Positions 12,120 through 23,845 of a DNA stretch of 64,000 bases are shown one piece after another; within the stretch, counting starts at the first letter, position 1; each line of letters starts with the position of its first letter. Source of the stretch: Zea mays (taxonomy: Eukaryota; Streptophyta; Magnoliopsida; Poales; Poaceae); contig NC_050101.1 in NCBI RefSeq assembly GCF_902167145.1, positions 118,759,789-118,823,788 on the forward strand, read 5' to 3'. The notes below the pieces were generated by a model. It ran no database searches and was not told the origin of the DNA. It worked only from the letters and a program-made list of their open reading frames with translations. The position numbers were made by a program, and so were the translations under genes.

Positions 12120-12330
12120 GGCGTCTGAGGCGGCTGTGAACCCTTCGGGGGCCAGCCTTCGAACCCCTGATCAGTAATGGGCGCGGAGCCCGTGTAGCCT
12201 GAGGCGGTCGTTGAACCCTTCCGAGGGGCCGGCCTTCGAACCTCTGACCATTGGGTGTAGGGCCCACGTGATCTGAGGCGGCTGTCGAACCCTTCCGAGG
12301 GGCCAACCTTCGAACCTTTGATCAGTAGGG
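12120..12330. repeat. Tandem ~73-bp repeats in element A 3' region
   Basis: Three diverged units, each with an AACCCTTC...GGGGCC...CCTTCGAACC core followed by a CTGATCAGTA-like segment. Equivalent triplets are at 30350-30560 in B and 54314-54520 in C. Confidence 0.75.
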
Positions 12331-13204
12331 AGGCTCGGAGCCTGGTTCCTTCACGAGGAAGGATCCCTTTCGGGGTTTCCCCCTTTCCCGATCCCTGTTG
12401 CAAGAGAGAGAAAGAGGAAAAAAGGAAAAGGATACGAAATCGAACGACGCGGCGTACCTTTACTGACGCGGTCATTATGGCGAAGGCGAAGCGTCGCCCG
12501 CTTCTCCTGCCAAAGGCGCCGCCTGTCCCGCCGCGGAGTCAATGCGACGGGGCGAGTGGTTGGCGGGGCGGCGGTTGCGTGTGCGCGAGCCGTTCGAGGA
12601 ACGGAACACGGGCGCGTTGTCTTCACGCCGTGAGAGAGGGTTCTCTCACTGCCCCCGGATGGGTCGTGAGCTAGGCTGACGACGTGACCGCTGCTCCCGC
12701 CTGCCTGCCACCGTCATTACTGCCGGCCCATTTTTGGCTGCACTGACCGCCGCGCCAGGCTGGCGCTGCTGGGTCGTGCGCCTGGTCGCCTCGAGTCGCG
12801 GTATTGGTTCCGCAATCGAGGAGGCGCGGTGGTGGCGCAAGTGGCGGTGCAGTCGCATGCACGAAGCATTCGGCGCGCCGGTTGCATGACGCGTGGGCCT
12901 GGGCCTCCATGCTGGGCGTGTTGGGAGTCGGAGAAGCGCGCCCACTTGGCACGGTTGCATGCCGCCTGCATGGCTGCCCGCCCCTTTCGCCCGTTGGTCT
13001 GGGCAAAAGTGGAGGGTCACTTGTAACCGCTGGGCGGTTGTGCGCACCGCGCACGGCGGTTTGGCTTCTTCTGCTCTGAGCCGGCTTGCATGACATGTGG
13101 GACCCAGCCCCCGCGCCACAGGGGAGGGCCTTGGAGCGTGTTGGAGAAGACTCAGCCCGTGACGGCTGGGGACACAAGTAGGGATAGTCGCCTTTAAAAG
13201 GAGG

Positions 13205-13861
13205 GTGACCCCCTTGGAAGGCGACCATGTCTTCGTGCTCCCTCATGCATCGTGTCTTTCCACCTTCCAAGCCCCCGGATGGGGGATACCCGCCGTCTTT
13301 CTGCCTTGTCGTCGGGGGAACGTAACTCCGCGGGAGTTGGTACCTTTCAGCCATCGTTCGGCTTCAAGGATTTTCTTCAGCCAGCCCGGCTGTACCCCCC
13401 GCCGGCGGTCACCCAAGGCGGCGACCACCAGCCCCTGGGTGGGGAGAAGCAAGCCGGGCTGCGATCTTGGTCCCACCCTCAGCTTCAAGGATGTTCATCA
13501 TCCTCGCTGGGGTGGAGGCCGGGCTGAGCCGGAGCTCTACCTCCCGCGCGGGTTCGTGGGTCACCCTCTCCTGCGGTGTTCGAGGGAGAGGGCGCTCGCT
13601 GGCCCTGCGGGCGGGTCGGACTTCGACAACGCGGGGCTGGTCGACAGCGGGCGTCGTCAGCCCCAGCGTGTCGAGCTCGTCGGCTTGGCTCCCGGTGGCC
13701 CCTCCTGCCGGAAGGCGGCTGCCGCGCCGTGTGCACGGGAGGACCGCCCAAGATGTCGCGCGCTGCTAGGGCGGCGTTCGTGTTCTGGGGCGGTCCTGCC
13801 TTTGCACCGGTATGGCGCCTCCGCGCGGAGGTCGGTGCCCCACTCGTCCGGGAGGATCTGA
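13205..13861 (+). other. Antisense ORF in element A, conserved in element C
   Basis: A 218-codon frame running opposite to the element. From about its middle (SFKDVHHPRWGGG, near 13480) to its last residues (VPHSSGRI) it matches, in the same reading frame and with the same stop position, the frame at 53397-52780 of element C. No known domain was recognised. The region is about 65% GC and open in several frames, so conservation of the frame could be chance. Antisense ORFs between pol and the 3' LTR are known in some Tat elements. Confidence 0.35.
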
Positions 13862-15536
13862 GTGGGGATCTGCCGGAGGGCTGACGGCCCCTGTCGTCGG
13901 TGCCGAGGTGGAGGCGGCTCGAGAAGTCCCCGTCGCCGACGGGATCACCGCCACCATCCGCGCTTCGGGCCTCCGGCTCTTTGTACTTGTCCTCGCCCCT
14001 CGAGCGTCGGCATGGGCGAGGGCAAGATTGCAGCAGCGCCCACCCTGAGGCCTGCGCTGCTGCAGTTCGGCCACCCGGACCGGGGGTCGTTGTTGTTGCT
14101 GTCAGAGCGGGCGGCGGCGAGCCGCCCGTCAGTCTTCTGTTGCTCCGCAGGCCCTCCCCCATCGAGTGGGGTTGTTCGTACCTGCGGAGGGGGAACCGGA
14201 GTTCCGTTTGTAATGGCACTTTGAATGCCAGTGTTTTTGTTCATTGTGGCTGTCGAGGCCTGAACATGTATGTAATTTTGGCACGGAGCCGTGTTTTTTC
14301 CTCATTTTCGAGCACTAAGACTCGACTGTTGGTTGTCTGAACCGCTTCACCAAGCGTGAGTCGCCCCGTGTCAAGGTGACGAGTGAGGTATCCGTATCCC
14401 GGAGGCGTAGGAGTCCCTCGGCTCGGTCGGCCTTGTTGTCCGAGGCTCCTCTAGCTTAGTTAAAGGGACCCCTTGGCCGCTCTTGGATGAGCCGAGGCCA
14501 GGGGTAGCGATATCAGCATGAACAGGGGCAGAGTTGGCTCGAAAATGAAACCTGGTTGGCCGGAGCCTAGCCGGGTCGTCCGTTAGCGGGACCGACGCTG
14601 GAGTTGACCAGCCGACGCCTCGGGTCGGGCTGGCGCCCTCGGAGGACGGCTGACCGAGGCCCCGGGGCAACCGGCCGGGCCGCCTGCTCGGGCCGGATTC
14701 CCGGAGAAGACCCTGGCAGCGATTGCCCGGGCGTGGTGATGACGTCGTCCTTTAGAGCGGAGATCCTCGGACCGCGTCGCCGTCCGAGGCTAGGTCGGAC
14801 CTCGCCGAAGGTGTCGTCGATGCCGAGGGTGCTGCTGTCCCCTTCCAGCGTCAAGACCCGAGCCTGCAGGATCAGATTGTCTTGTAGCGTGTGCCTCCTA
14901 CGGCCGCCGAGGCCAGAACACACACCCTCGCTGTGTTGTAAAGCTGCGTCTCTTTTCCTCTTGTTTCGAGTATCTGGACTTTTTTGTCGGCAACAGGGAT
15001 GTTTGTGCGAGCGAGAGTTGCTTCTCGCGGAAGGTGATGAGTGAGGTATCCGTATCCCGGAGGCGTAGGAGTCCCTCGGCTCGGTCGGCCTTGCCGCTTA
15101 CGTGCACTTTTACCCATCCATGAGGCTCTGTCACCGACTCAGTCGAGAAGGCTCGAAGGATCGCTTTGGCAGAAGAGCTTCCGAACGTGAAGACTTGTTC
15201 GGTCCGCGGAATCACTTATCCGAACGTGAGTTACTTATCGCAGAAGGTGATGAGTGAGGTATCCGTATCCCGGAGGCGTAGGAGTCCCTCGGCTCGGTCA
15301 GCCTTGGCTGCTTACGTGTACTCCGTCGTTTTCAGGATCCACTTTTCGAAGTAGTCAAAAAGCACGAAAGATATTCTGGCAGAAGAGATCTTTTTTCGAG
15401 GAGAATTTCAACGCAGAGGGGGTTCCCCTCCTTTTAGCCCCCGAGGGAGGGTCGGGCTTTGCCGAGGCGAGGCCGACCCTTCCTTGATGACTAAACTTTG
15501 CGTGGGTGCGAGGTATATGAACAACTTGAAAACATC

Positions 15537-18500
15537 TTAAGGGTAGAAGCGACATAGCTGTTGGATGTTCCAAGTGTTGCCGTAGACCTCGCCTTGACTG
15601 TTGGCCAGCTTGTACGTTCCGGGCTTCAGAACCTTGGCGATGACGAACGGTCCCTCCCAGGGGGGCGTGAGCTTGTGCCTCCCTTGGGCGTCTTGTCGCA
15701 GCCGAAGCACCAGGTCGCCCACCTGGAGGTCTCGGGACCGGACCCCTCACGCGTGGTAGCGTCGCAGGGACTGCTGGTACCGCGCCGAGTGTAGTAAGGC
15801 CTTGTCCCGAGCCTCTTCCAGCTGGTCCAGCGAGTCTTCTCGGCTAGCTTGGTTGCTTTGATCGCTGTAGGCCCTCATCCTCGGGGAGCCGTATTCCAGG
15901 TCTGTGGGCAAGACAGCCTCGGCCCCGTAGACTAGGAAGAACGGCGTGAAACCCGTGGCTCGGCTCGGCGTTGTCCTCAGGCTCCAGACCACCGAGGGGA
16001 GTTCCTTCATGCATCGCTTGCCGAACTTGTTGAGGTCGTTGTAGATCCGAGGCTTGAGCCCTTGTAGAATCATGCCGTTGGCATGCTCTACTTGCCCATT
16101 TGACATGGGATGAGCCACGGCGGCCCAGTCCACCCGGATGTGGTGATCCTCGCAGAAGTCCAAGAACTTTCTGCCGGTGAACTGGGTGCCGTTGTCGGTG
16201 ATGATGGAGTTTGGGACCCCGAAGCGATGGATGATGTTGGTGAAGAACGCCACCGCCTGCTCGGACCTGATGTTGTTCAGAGGTCGGACCTCGATCCACT
16301 TGGAGAATTTGTCGATGGCGACCAGCAGGTGCGTGTAGCCCCCGGGCGCCTTCTGCAAGGGGCCGACGAGGTCCAGACCCCCACACAGCAAAGGGCCAGG
16401 TGATGGGTATCGTCTGTAGAGCCTGAGCGGGCAGGTGGGTCTGCTTCGCATAGAATTGACACCCTTCGTAGGTGCGGATAATTCTAGTGGCGTCGGCCAC
16501 CGCCGTCGGCCAGTAGAAGCCTTGTCGGAAAGCATTCCCGACAAGGGCTCGAGGCGCTGCGTGATGGCCGCAAGCCCCCGAGTGTATCTCTCGCAGGAGT
16601 TCCTGACCTTCGGCGACGGAGATGCATCGCTGGAGGATGCCTGAGGGGCTACGGTGGTAGAGCTCCTTCTCATCACCCAGCAAGACGAACGACTTGGCGC
16701 GCCGCGCCACCCGCCGAGCCTCGGCTCGGTCGAGGGGTAGCTCTCCTTGGTGGAGATATTGCAGGTACGGGGTCTGCCAGTTTTGATCAGGCGTGGCCCC
16801 GCTTCGCTCCTCCTCGATGCGCAGTGCCTCAGCCTCGGGGGCCGAGGGTACCTCGGGCTGAACCGAGGTCGCCTCGGGCCGAGCTGAGGGTGCCTCGGGC
16901 TGTGCCGAGGGTACCTCGGACTGGGCCGAGGGCACCTCAGGGTCGGGCGTATCGTCGATCTTGACGGAAGGTTGGTGCAGATCCCGGGAGAAGGCGTCCA
17001 GGGGAACCGTTGTTCGCCCCGAGGCTATTTTAGCCAGTTCGTTTGCAGTCTCGTTGTAGCGCCGAGCGATGTGGTTGAGCTCGAGCCCGTAGAACTTGTC
17101 CTCCAAGCGCCGAACCTCATCGCAGTAGGCCTCCATCTTCGGGTCGTGGCAGTGGGAGTTCTTCATGACTTGGTCGATGACGAGCTGCGAGTCACCGCGG
17201 GCGTCGAGGCGCCGGACCCCTAGCTCGATGGCGATCCGCAACCCGTTGACCAGAGCCTCATACTCAGCCACATTGTTGGACGCCGGGAAATGGAGGCGTA
17301 ACACATAACGTAGGTGTTTCCCGAGGGGCGAGATGAAGAGTAGGCCTGCGCCGGCTCCCGTCTTCATCAGCGACCCGTCGAAAAACATGGTCCAGAGCTC
17401 CGGTTGGACCGGAGCCGTCGGTAGCTGGGTGTCGACCCATTCGGCCACGAAGTCCGCCAAAACCTGGGACTTGATGGCCTTCCGAGGGGCGAATGAGATT
17501 GTCTCGCCCATGATTTCCACCGCCCACTTTGCAATCCTACCCGAGGCCTCTCGGCACTGGATGATCTCACCCAGGGGGAAGGATGACACCACAGTTACCG
17601 GATGAGACTCGAAGTAGTGTCGCAACTTCCGCCGTGTCAGGATCACTGCATACAGCAGCTTCTGAACTTGTGGGTAGCGGACCTTGGTTTCGGACAGTAC
17701 CTCGCTGACGAAGTAAACTGGCCTCTGAACGGGCAATGCATGCCCCTCTTCTTGCCTCTCGACCACAATCGCGGCGCTAACCACCTGAGTGGTCGCGGCG
17801 ACGTAGACCAAGAGGGCTTCTCCGGCAGCTGGAGGCACCAAGATAGGCGCCTTTGTGAGGAGCGCCTTCAAGTTCCTGAGAGCTTCCTCGGCCTCGGGGG
17901 TCCAAGTGAAGCACTCGGCCTTCCTTAAGAGGCGGTACAGAGGTAGACCTCTTTCGCCGAGGCGTGAGATGAAACGGCTCAGAGCCGCGAGACATCCCAT
18001 GACCCTCTGTACGCCTTTCAAGTCCTTGATGGGCCCCATGCTGGTGATGGCTGCAATCTTCTCCGGGTTGGCTTCGATGCCCCGCTCGGAGACGATGAAC
18101 CCCAAGAGCATGCCTCGGGGCACTCCGAAGACACACTTCTCGGGATTAAGCTTGACGCCTTTCGCCTTGAGGCATCGGAATGTCACTTCAAGGTCGGAAA
18201 GGAGGTCAGAAGCTTTCCTCGTCTTGACTACGATGTCATCGATGTAGGCCTCGACCGTGCGGCCAATGTGTTCGCCGAACACATGGTTCATGCACCGCTG
18301 GTACGTCGTGCCCGCATTCCTCAAGCCGAACGGCATGGTGACATAGCAGTACATGCCGAAGGGCGTGATGAAAGAAGTCACGAGCTGGTCGGACTCTTTC
18401 ATCCTGATTTGATGATACCCTGAGTAGGCATCGAGGAAAGACAGGGTTTCGCACCCAGCAGTGGAATCCACGATTTGATCGATGCGAGGCAGAGGGTAGG

Positions 18501-18828
18501 GAACCTTCGGACATGCTTTGTTGAGACCAGTGTAGTCTACACACATCCGCCATTTCCCCCCTTTCTTTCTCACAAGCACAGGGTTGGCAAGCCATTCGGG
18601 ATGGAATACCTCTTTGATGAACCCTGCCGCCATTAGCTTGTGGATCTCCTCGCCTATGGCTCTGCGCTTCTCTTCGTCGAATCGGCGCAGAGGCTGCTTG
18701 ACGGGTCGGGCTCCGGCTCGAATGTCCAGGGAGTGCTCGGCGACATCCCTCAGTATGCCGGGCATGTCCGAGGGACTCCACGCGAAGACGTCGGCGTTTG
18801 CGCGGAGAAAGTCGACGAGCACTGCTTC
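15537..18828 (-). pseudogene. Element A pol (RT, RNase H, aRNase H, integrase), broken
   Basis: Starts immediately after the conserved UAG with no usable ATG. Order on the minus strand: reverse transcriptase with the YIDD catalytic motif (near 18240); the usual Gypsy RNase H; a second archaeal-type RNase H beginning MFFDGSL (near 17385); a proline/glutamine-rich linker of 7-residue repeats (16840-16935); then integrase with an H-H-C-C zinc region and the DDE residues. Damage: a 1-base insertion near 16383 shifts the frame inside the integrase, and a TGA at 15747-15749 cuts the C-terminus where C has CGA. The first Cys of the integrase CxxC is Tyr, and the last Asp of the second RNase H (NETADELAK in B and C) is Asn. 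It would copy and integrate the element if intact; this copy cannot. Confidence 0.9.
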
Positions 18829-18831
18829 CTA
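18829..18831 (-). promoter_or_regulatory. In-frame UAG between gag-protease and pol (element A)
   Basis: Context on the minus strand is AAA TAG GAA GCA GTG. The same codon is UAG in B (58524) and C (47926), and the frame is open on both sides. This is a candidate readthrough site that sets the ratio of Gag to Pol. Confidence 0.6.
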
Positions 18832-21800
18832 TTTGGGATCGAGCCCGGAGCCGATCCGGATCTGCTTGGTAGCGTCGCCACTGGGGTCGAGGGGGATGGC
18901 CTTAACCGTCTCCACTGGCTCGAAGTTGCCGGCATGACGCTTCACGTCTGGCACCTCCTTAGAGAGGCTTTCCAGGTTGGCGATGAGGGCCTCGGACTCG
19001 GCGAGGGCCTCGGCGTACTCCGCGCACTCCACGTCGCATTCGAACGCGTGTTTGTACGTGGGGCCGACGGTGATGACCCCGTTGGGCCCGGCATCTTGAG
19101 CTTCAGGTAGGTGTAGTTGGGGACGACCTTGAACTTCGCGTAGCATGGTCTTCCCAGTACCGTGTGGTAGGTTCCTCAGAACCCGACCACCTCGAACGTC
19201 AGGGTCTCCCTTCAGAAGTTGGAGGGTGTTTCGAAGCAGACGGGGAGGTCGAGTTGTCCGAGGGGCTGGACGCGCTTCCCGGGAATGATCCCATGGAAGG
19301 GCGCAGCGCCTGCTCGGACGGAGGACAAATCGACACGCAGGAGCCCGAGGGTCTCGGCGTAGATGATGTTGAGGCTGTTGCCTCCGTCCATGAGGACCTT
19401 GGTGAGCCTGACGTCGCCGATGACGGGGTCGACGACGAGCGGGTATTTCCCCGGGCTCGGCACGTGGTCAGGGTGGTCGGCTTGGTCGAAGGTGATGGGC
19501 TTGTTGGACCAGTCTAGGTAGACTGGCGCCGCCACCTTCACCGCGCAGACCTCCCGGCGCTCTTGCTTGCGGTGCCGAGCCGAGGCATTCGCCGCTTGCC
19601 CACCATAGATCACGAAGCAGTCGCGGACCTCGGGGAACCCTCCTGCTGGGTGATCTTCCTTCTTGTCGTCGTCGCGGGCCCTGCCACCCTCCGAGGGTGG
19701 CCCGGCCCTGTGGAAGTGGCGCCGAAGCATGACGCACTCCTCAAGGGTGTGCTTGACGGGCCCCTGGTGATAGGGGCACGGCTCCTTGAGCATCTTGTCG
19801 AAGAGGTTGGCACCTCCGGGGGGTTTCCGAGGGTTCTTGTACTCGGCGGCGGCGACAAGGTCCGCGTCGGTGGCGCCGCGTTTCGCTTGCGACTTCTTCT
19901 TGCCTTTCTTCTTGGCGCCACGCTAAGTCGACACCTCGGGAGCATCTTCCGGTGGGCGGCCCTGGGGCTGCTTGTCCTTCCGGAGGATAGCCTCGACCAC
20001 TTCCTGGCTGGAGGCGAACTTGGTGGCGATGTCCATCAGCTCGCTCGCCCTGGTGGGGGTCTTGCGACCCAACTTGCTCACCAGGTCGCGGCAGGTGGTG
20101 CCGGCGAGGAACACGCCGATGACATCCGAGTCGGTGATGTTGGGCAGCTCGGTGTGCTGCTTCGAGAATCGCCGGATGTAGTCCCGGAGAGACTCTCCCG
20201 GCTGCTGCCGACAGCTTCGGAGGTCCCAGGAATTCCCGGGGCGCACGTACGTGCCCTGGAAATTGCCGGCGAAGGCTTGGACTAGGTCGTCCCAGTTGGA
20301 GATCTGCACCGGAGGCAGGTGCTCCAACCAGGCGCGAGCGGTGTCGGAGAGGAACAGGGGGAGGTTGCGGATGATGAGGTTGTCATCGTCCGTTCCACCT
20401 AGTTGGCAGGCCAGACGGTAGTCCGCGAGCCACAGTTCCGGTCTCGTCTCCCCCGAGTACTTTGTGATAGTAGTCGAGGGTCGGAACCGGGTCGGGAACG
20501 GTGCCCGTCGGATGGCCCGGCTGAAGGCCTGCGGACCGGGCGGTTCGGGCGAGGGACTCCGATCCTCCCCGCTGTCGTAGCGTCCCCCACGCCTGGGGTG
20601 GTAGCCTCGGCGCACCCTCTCGTCGAGGTGGGCCCGACGGTCGCGGTGATGGTGCTCGTTGCCGAGGCGGCCCGGGGCCGCAGGCGCGGTGTTGCGCGTG
20701 CGCCCGGTGTAGACCGAGGCTTCCCGCATGAATCGGGAAGTCGCGGCATGAGGTTCCGAGGGGTACCCCTGCCTTCGGGAGGCAGAGCTCTCGACCCGTC
20801 GGACCGCAGTGCCTTCTAGGAGATTCTTGAGCTCCCCCTGGATTCGCCGGCCCTCGGTGGTTGATGGCTCCGGCATCGCGCGGAGAAGCATCGCTGCTGC
20901 AGCCAGGTTCTGGCCGACCCCACTGGATGCGGGTGGCGGCCTGACCCTGACGTCGTCGGCGACGCGGTGCTGGAAGCCCTGGGGCAGATGACGTATTTCT
21001 CCGGCCGGGGGTTGGCCCGCCCATGCCTGCCCGACGTCCCGGCGGATCGGCTCAAGCGCTCCTGCTCCCTCGTCGAGCCTGGCCTGCACCCCGCGGATTT
21101 GCTCGAGCTATGGGTCATGGCCCCCCGACTGAACGGGGACCACAGCTAGCTCCCGTGGGATGTCAACGCGGGGCACCGGCCTAGGGAGATCACCGTCCTC
21201 CGGCATGCCGAGATGGTTGCCTTCGGAGGGACCCCCTAGATCGACGTGGAAACATTCGCGGCTTGGGCCGCAGTCCTCGTAGCCAAGGCTGCAGCTACCG
21301 TCGGAACAGTCGGAGAGGCAGTAGTCACATGCGGTCATGAAGTCCCGCATGGCACTGGGGTTGCCAAGTCCAGAGAAATCCCAGCAGATGCTGGGCTCGT
21401 CGTCTTCCTCGGACCCAGAGGGCCCGTAGGTCGAGACGTCCGTCAGCCGGTCCCAAGGCGACCGCATGCGAAACCCCAGAGGGTTTGGACTCGCCTCTAC
21501 GAGAGCGCCCGCCAAAGCGAGGTCGCTAGGCGGGTTGAGGCTGAATCCAAATGACGTGGGATGGGAATCGGTCGGTACCTCTTGGTCGACGAGCGGCGAT
21601 AAAGTCATGTCGGGGACTGACTGCACCGTCGTCTCAGGTACGAGGGTGACGTCCAGCAAGCTTTCCGCGAGCGTGCTGGCGTCGTCCGCTTGCTCGGGAT
21701 TGGCGTGTCGCGGGGAGACGGCGCTCGTCTTTGTCTCAAGTGCGAAGTCGATACCCGGTGCGCCCCCCGTTGGGGTGCCGGCGCTGTCGACTCGCTCGAC

Positions 21801-22076
21801 AGCCGACGAGGCGCTGTCTCCTGCTTGGCCTTGGTTGCCCTGCCTTCCCCTCCGTCGGCGGGGAAGAAGGCGGGACGAGTTCGAAGGTTGTTCTTCCACC
21901 ACGCGGGGAAGACGTCGTCGATTCCGCCGCCGGCGGGCGGGCTGTCGGTCGCCATTATCGTTGTCGCGCGGCGGTGGAAGGAGTATCATGTCGTAGCCGC
22001 CGTCGAGGGACATGAACTCAAGACTCCCGAAACGGAGCACCGTCCCGGGTTGGAGAGGTTGCTGGAGACTGCCCAT
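18832..22076 (-). pseudogene. Element A gag-protease, broken
   Basis: Begins MGSLQQPLQPGTVLRF at 22076. It includes a retrotransposon gag domain (around 20450-20000), a lysine-rich stretch, a zinc knuckle of unusual form C-x2-H-x5-H-x4-C (CPYHQGPVKHTLEEC near 19780) and an aspartic protease core (LMDGGNSLNIIYAETL near 19385). Four private stops interrupt it: 21108, 19923, 19212 and 19176. A 1-base deletion near 19090 shifts the frame, which recovers before the UAG at 18829. Gag forms the virus-like particle and the protease matures it. Confidence 0.88.
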
Positions 22077-22116
22077 CTGGAGCTTGACGGGAAGCTGTTC
22101 GTCAACACGCAGCAGG

Positions 22117-22134
22117 CCCCTACCTGGCGCGCCA
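22117..22134 (-). other. Element A primer-binding site
   Basis: On the minus strand TGGCGCGCCAGGTAGGGG lies two bases after the 5' LTR. TGG pairs with tRNA CCA. The cognate tRNA was not identified. Confidence 0.75.
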
Positions 22135-22136
22135 AC

Positions 22137-23840
22137 TGTCGGCGTTTCGAGACCGGGGGGTCCCTGGGCCGACGAGTGAATGTCGCCGCATGCCCCAGCC
22201 CAGATGGGTCGAGCGTGAGGGCGAGCGCGAAGGGGGGAGAGCGAGGCGGCTGGAGTCCGGCGTGAGAGAGGTGGGAATCCCGCGGCCTTCGTGTTCGTCC
22301 CGCGCCCAGGTCGGGTGCGCTTGCAGTAGGGGGTTACAAGCGTCCCAAGCGAGCGACTGTCTCGTCCTCATCCCCGCGCGGCCAACCCTCTCTAAGAGGG
22401 CCCTGGTCCTTCCTTTTATAGGCATAAGGAGAGGATCCAGGTGTACAATGGGGGGTGTAGCAGAGTGCTACGTGTCTAGCGGAGGAGAGCTAGCGCCCTA
22501 AGTACATGCCGTTGTGGCAGCCGGAGAGATTTTGGCACCCAGCTGGTGTGATGTCGTGGCCGTCGGAGGAGCGATGGAGCCTGGCGGAGGGACAGCTGTC
22601 GGAGCGGTTGAGTCCTTGCTGACGTCCTCTTGCTTTCGTAAGGGGGCTGAGAGCCGCCGTCGTCATAGAGTACGCGGGACGCCATCATTGCCTATCTGGC
22701 GGAGCTAGTCAGATGGGACACCGGTCTTGTTCCCTGCGACCCGAGTCAGCTCGGGGTAGGGTGATGATGGTGCCTCCTGTTGACGTGGCTGTCCTGCGCC
22801 CTAGGTTGGGCGATGTGGAAGCTCCTCCGAAGCCGAGGTCGAGTCTGTCTTCCGTGGCCGAGGTCGAGTCCGAGCCCCTGGGTCGGGCGAGGCGGAGGCC
22901 GTCGGCTGAGGCCAGGGCGGAGTCCGAGCCCTGGGGTCGGGCGAAGCGGAGTTCGTCGTCTTCTGGGGCTGAGTCCGAGTCCGAGCCCTGGGTCGGGCGG
23001 AGCGGAGTTCGCCGTCTTCCGGGACTTAGCCCGAGTCCGAGCCCTGGGTCGGGCGGAGCGGAGTTCGTCGTCTTCCGGGACTTAGCCCGAGTCTGAGCCC
23101 TGGGTCGGGCGGAGCGGAGTTTGCCGTCTTCCGGGACTTAGCCCGAGTCCGAGCCCTGGGTCGGGCGGAGCGGAGTTCGCCGTCTTCCGGGACATAGCCC
23201 GAGTCCGAGCCCTGGGTCGGGCGGAGCGGAGTTCGCCGTCTTCCGGGACTTAGCCCGAGTCCGAGCCCTGGGTCGGGCGGAGCGGAGTTCGCCGTCTTCC
23301 GGGACTTAGCCCGAGTCCGAGCCCTGGGTCGGGCGGAGCGGAGTTTCCTATGGTGCCTTCGGCAGGGCCTGACTGCCTGTCAGTCTCACTCTGTCAAGTG
23401 GCACTGCAGTCGGAGTGGCGCAGGCGGCGCTGTCCTTCTGTCAGGCCGGTCAGTGGAGCGGCGAAGTGACGGCGGTCACTTCGGCTCTGCCGGGGGGCGC
23501 GCGTCAGGATAAAGGTGTCAGGCCACCTTTGCATTTAAGGCTCCTACGATTTGGTCGGTCGGTGCGGCGATTTAGTCAGGGTTGCTTCTTGGCGAAGGCA
23601 GGGCCTCGGGCGAGCCGGAAATATGTTCGCCGTTGGAGGGGGGCCTCGGGCGAGACGGAAATCCTCCGGGGTCGGCTGCCCTTGTCCGAGGCTAGGCTCG
23701 GGCGAGGCGTGATCGAGTCGCTCGAATGGACTGATCCCTGACTTAGTCGCACCCATCAGGCCTTTGCAGCTTTATGCTGATGGGGGTTACCAGCTGAGAA
23801 TTAGGAGTCTTGAGGGTACCCCTAATTATGGTCCCCGACA
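22137..23840 (-). repeat. Element A 5' LTR
   Basis: 1,704 bp, the same termini as the 3' LTR. It has about seven 56-bp tandem units (22984-23340) and a TATAAAA box at 22414-22420 on the minus strand. It lacks a 28-bp piece that the other LTR has near 9955. Confidence 0.93.
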
Positions 23841-23845
23841 CATGC
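23841..23845. repeat. Target-site duplication of element A (right)
   Basis: CATGC, identical to 9744-9748. Confidence 0.95.

Larger units (their letters stand above)
11391..15536 (-). other. Element A long 3' region between pol and LTR
   Basis: 4.1 kb with no recognised structural gene. It holds three tandem units of about 73 bp (12120-12330) around AACCCTTCCGAGGGGCC, three dispersed copies of a 58-60-bp motif containing GAGGTATCCGTATCCCGGAG (14378, 15034 and 15245), and an antisense reading frame also seen in element C. Regions of this kind are typical of Tat elements. Confidence 0.75.
9749..23840 (-). mobile_element. Element A: complete Tat-type Ty3/Gypsy retrotransposon
   Basis: 14,092 bp, transcribed right to left. 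Both LTRs, the primer site, gag-protease, pol, a 4.1-kb 3' region and the purine tract are present, and the 5-bp target duplication is intact. It belongs to the Tat lineage because pol carries a second, archaeal-type RNase H between the usual RNase H and the integrase, and because a long 3' region follows pol. It resembles the abundant GC-rich maize Gypsy families, but I could not assign a family name. The coding frames have five private stops and two frameshifts, so it is not autonomous. By hand count its LTRs differ at a little under 2% of sites, which points to a recent insertion. Confidence 0.93.

Noticed and set aside
15844..16380. Tail of the long pol frame in element A
   Set aside because: After the 1-base insertion near 16383 the frame is out of phase; the integrase continues in a neighbouring frame.
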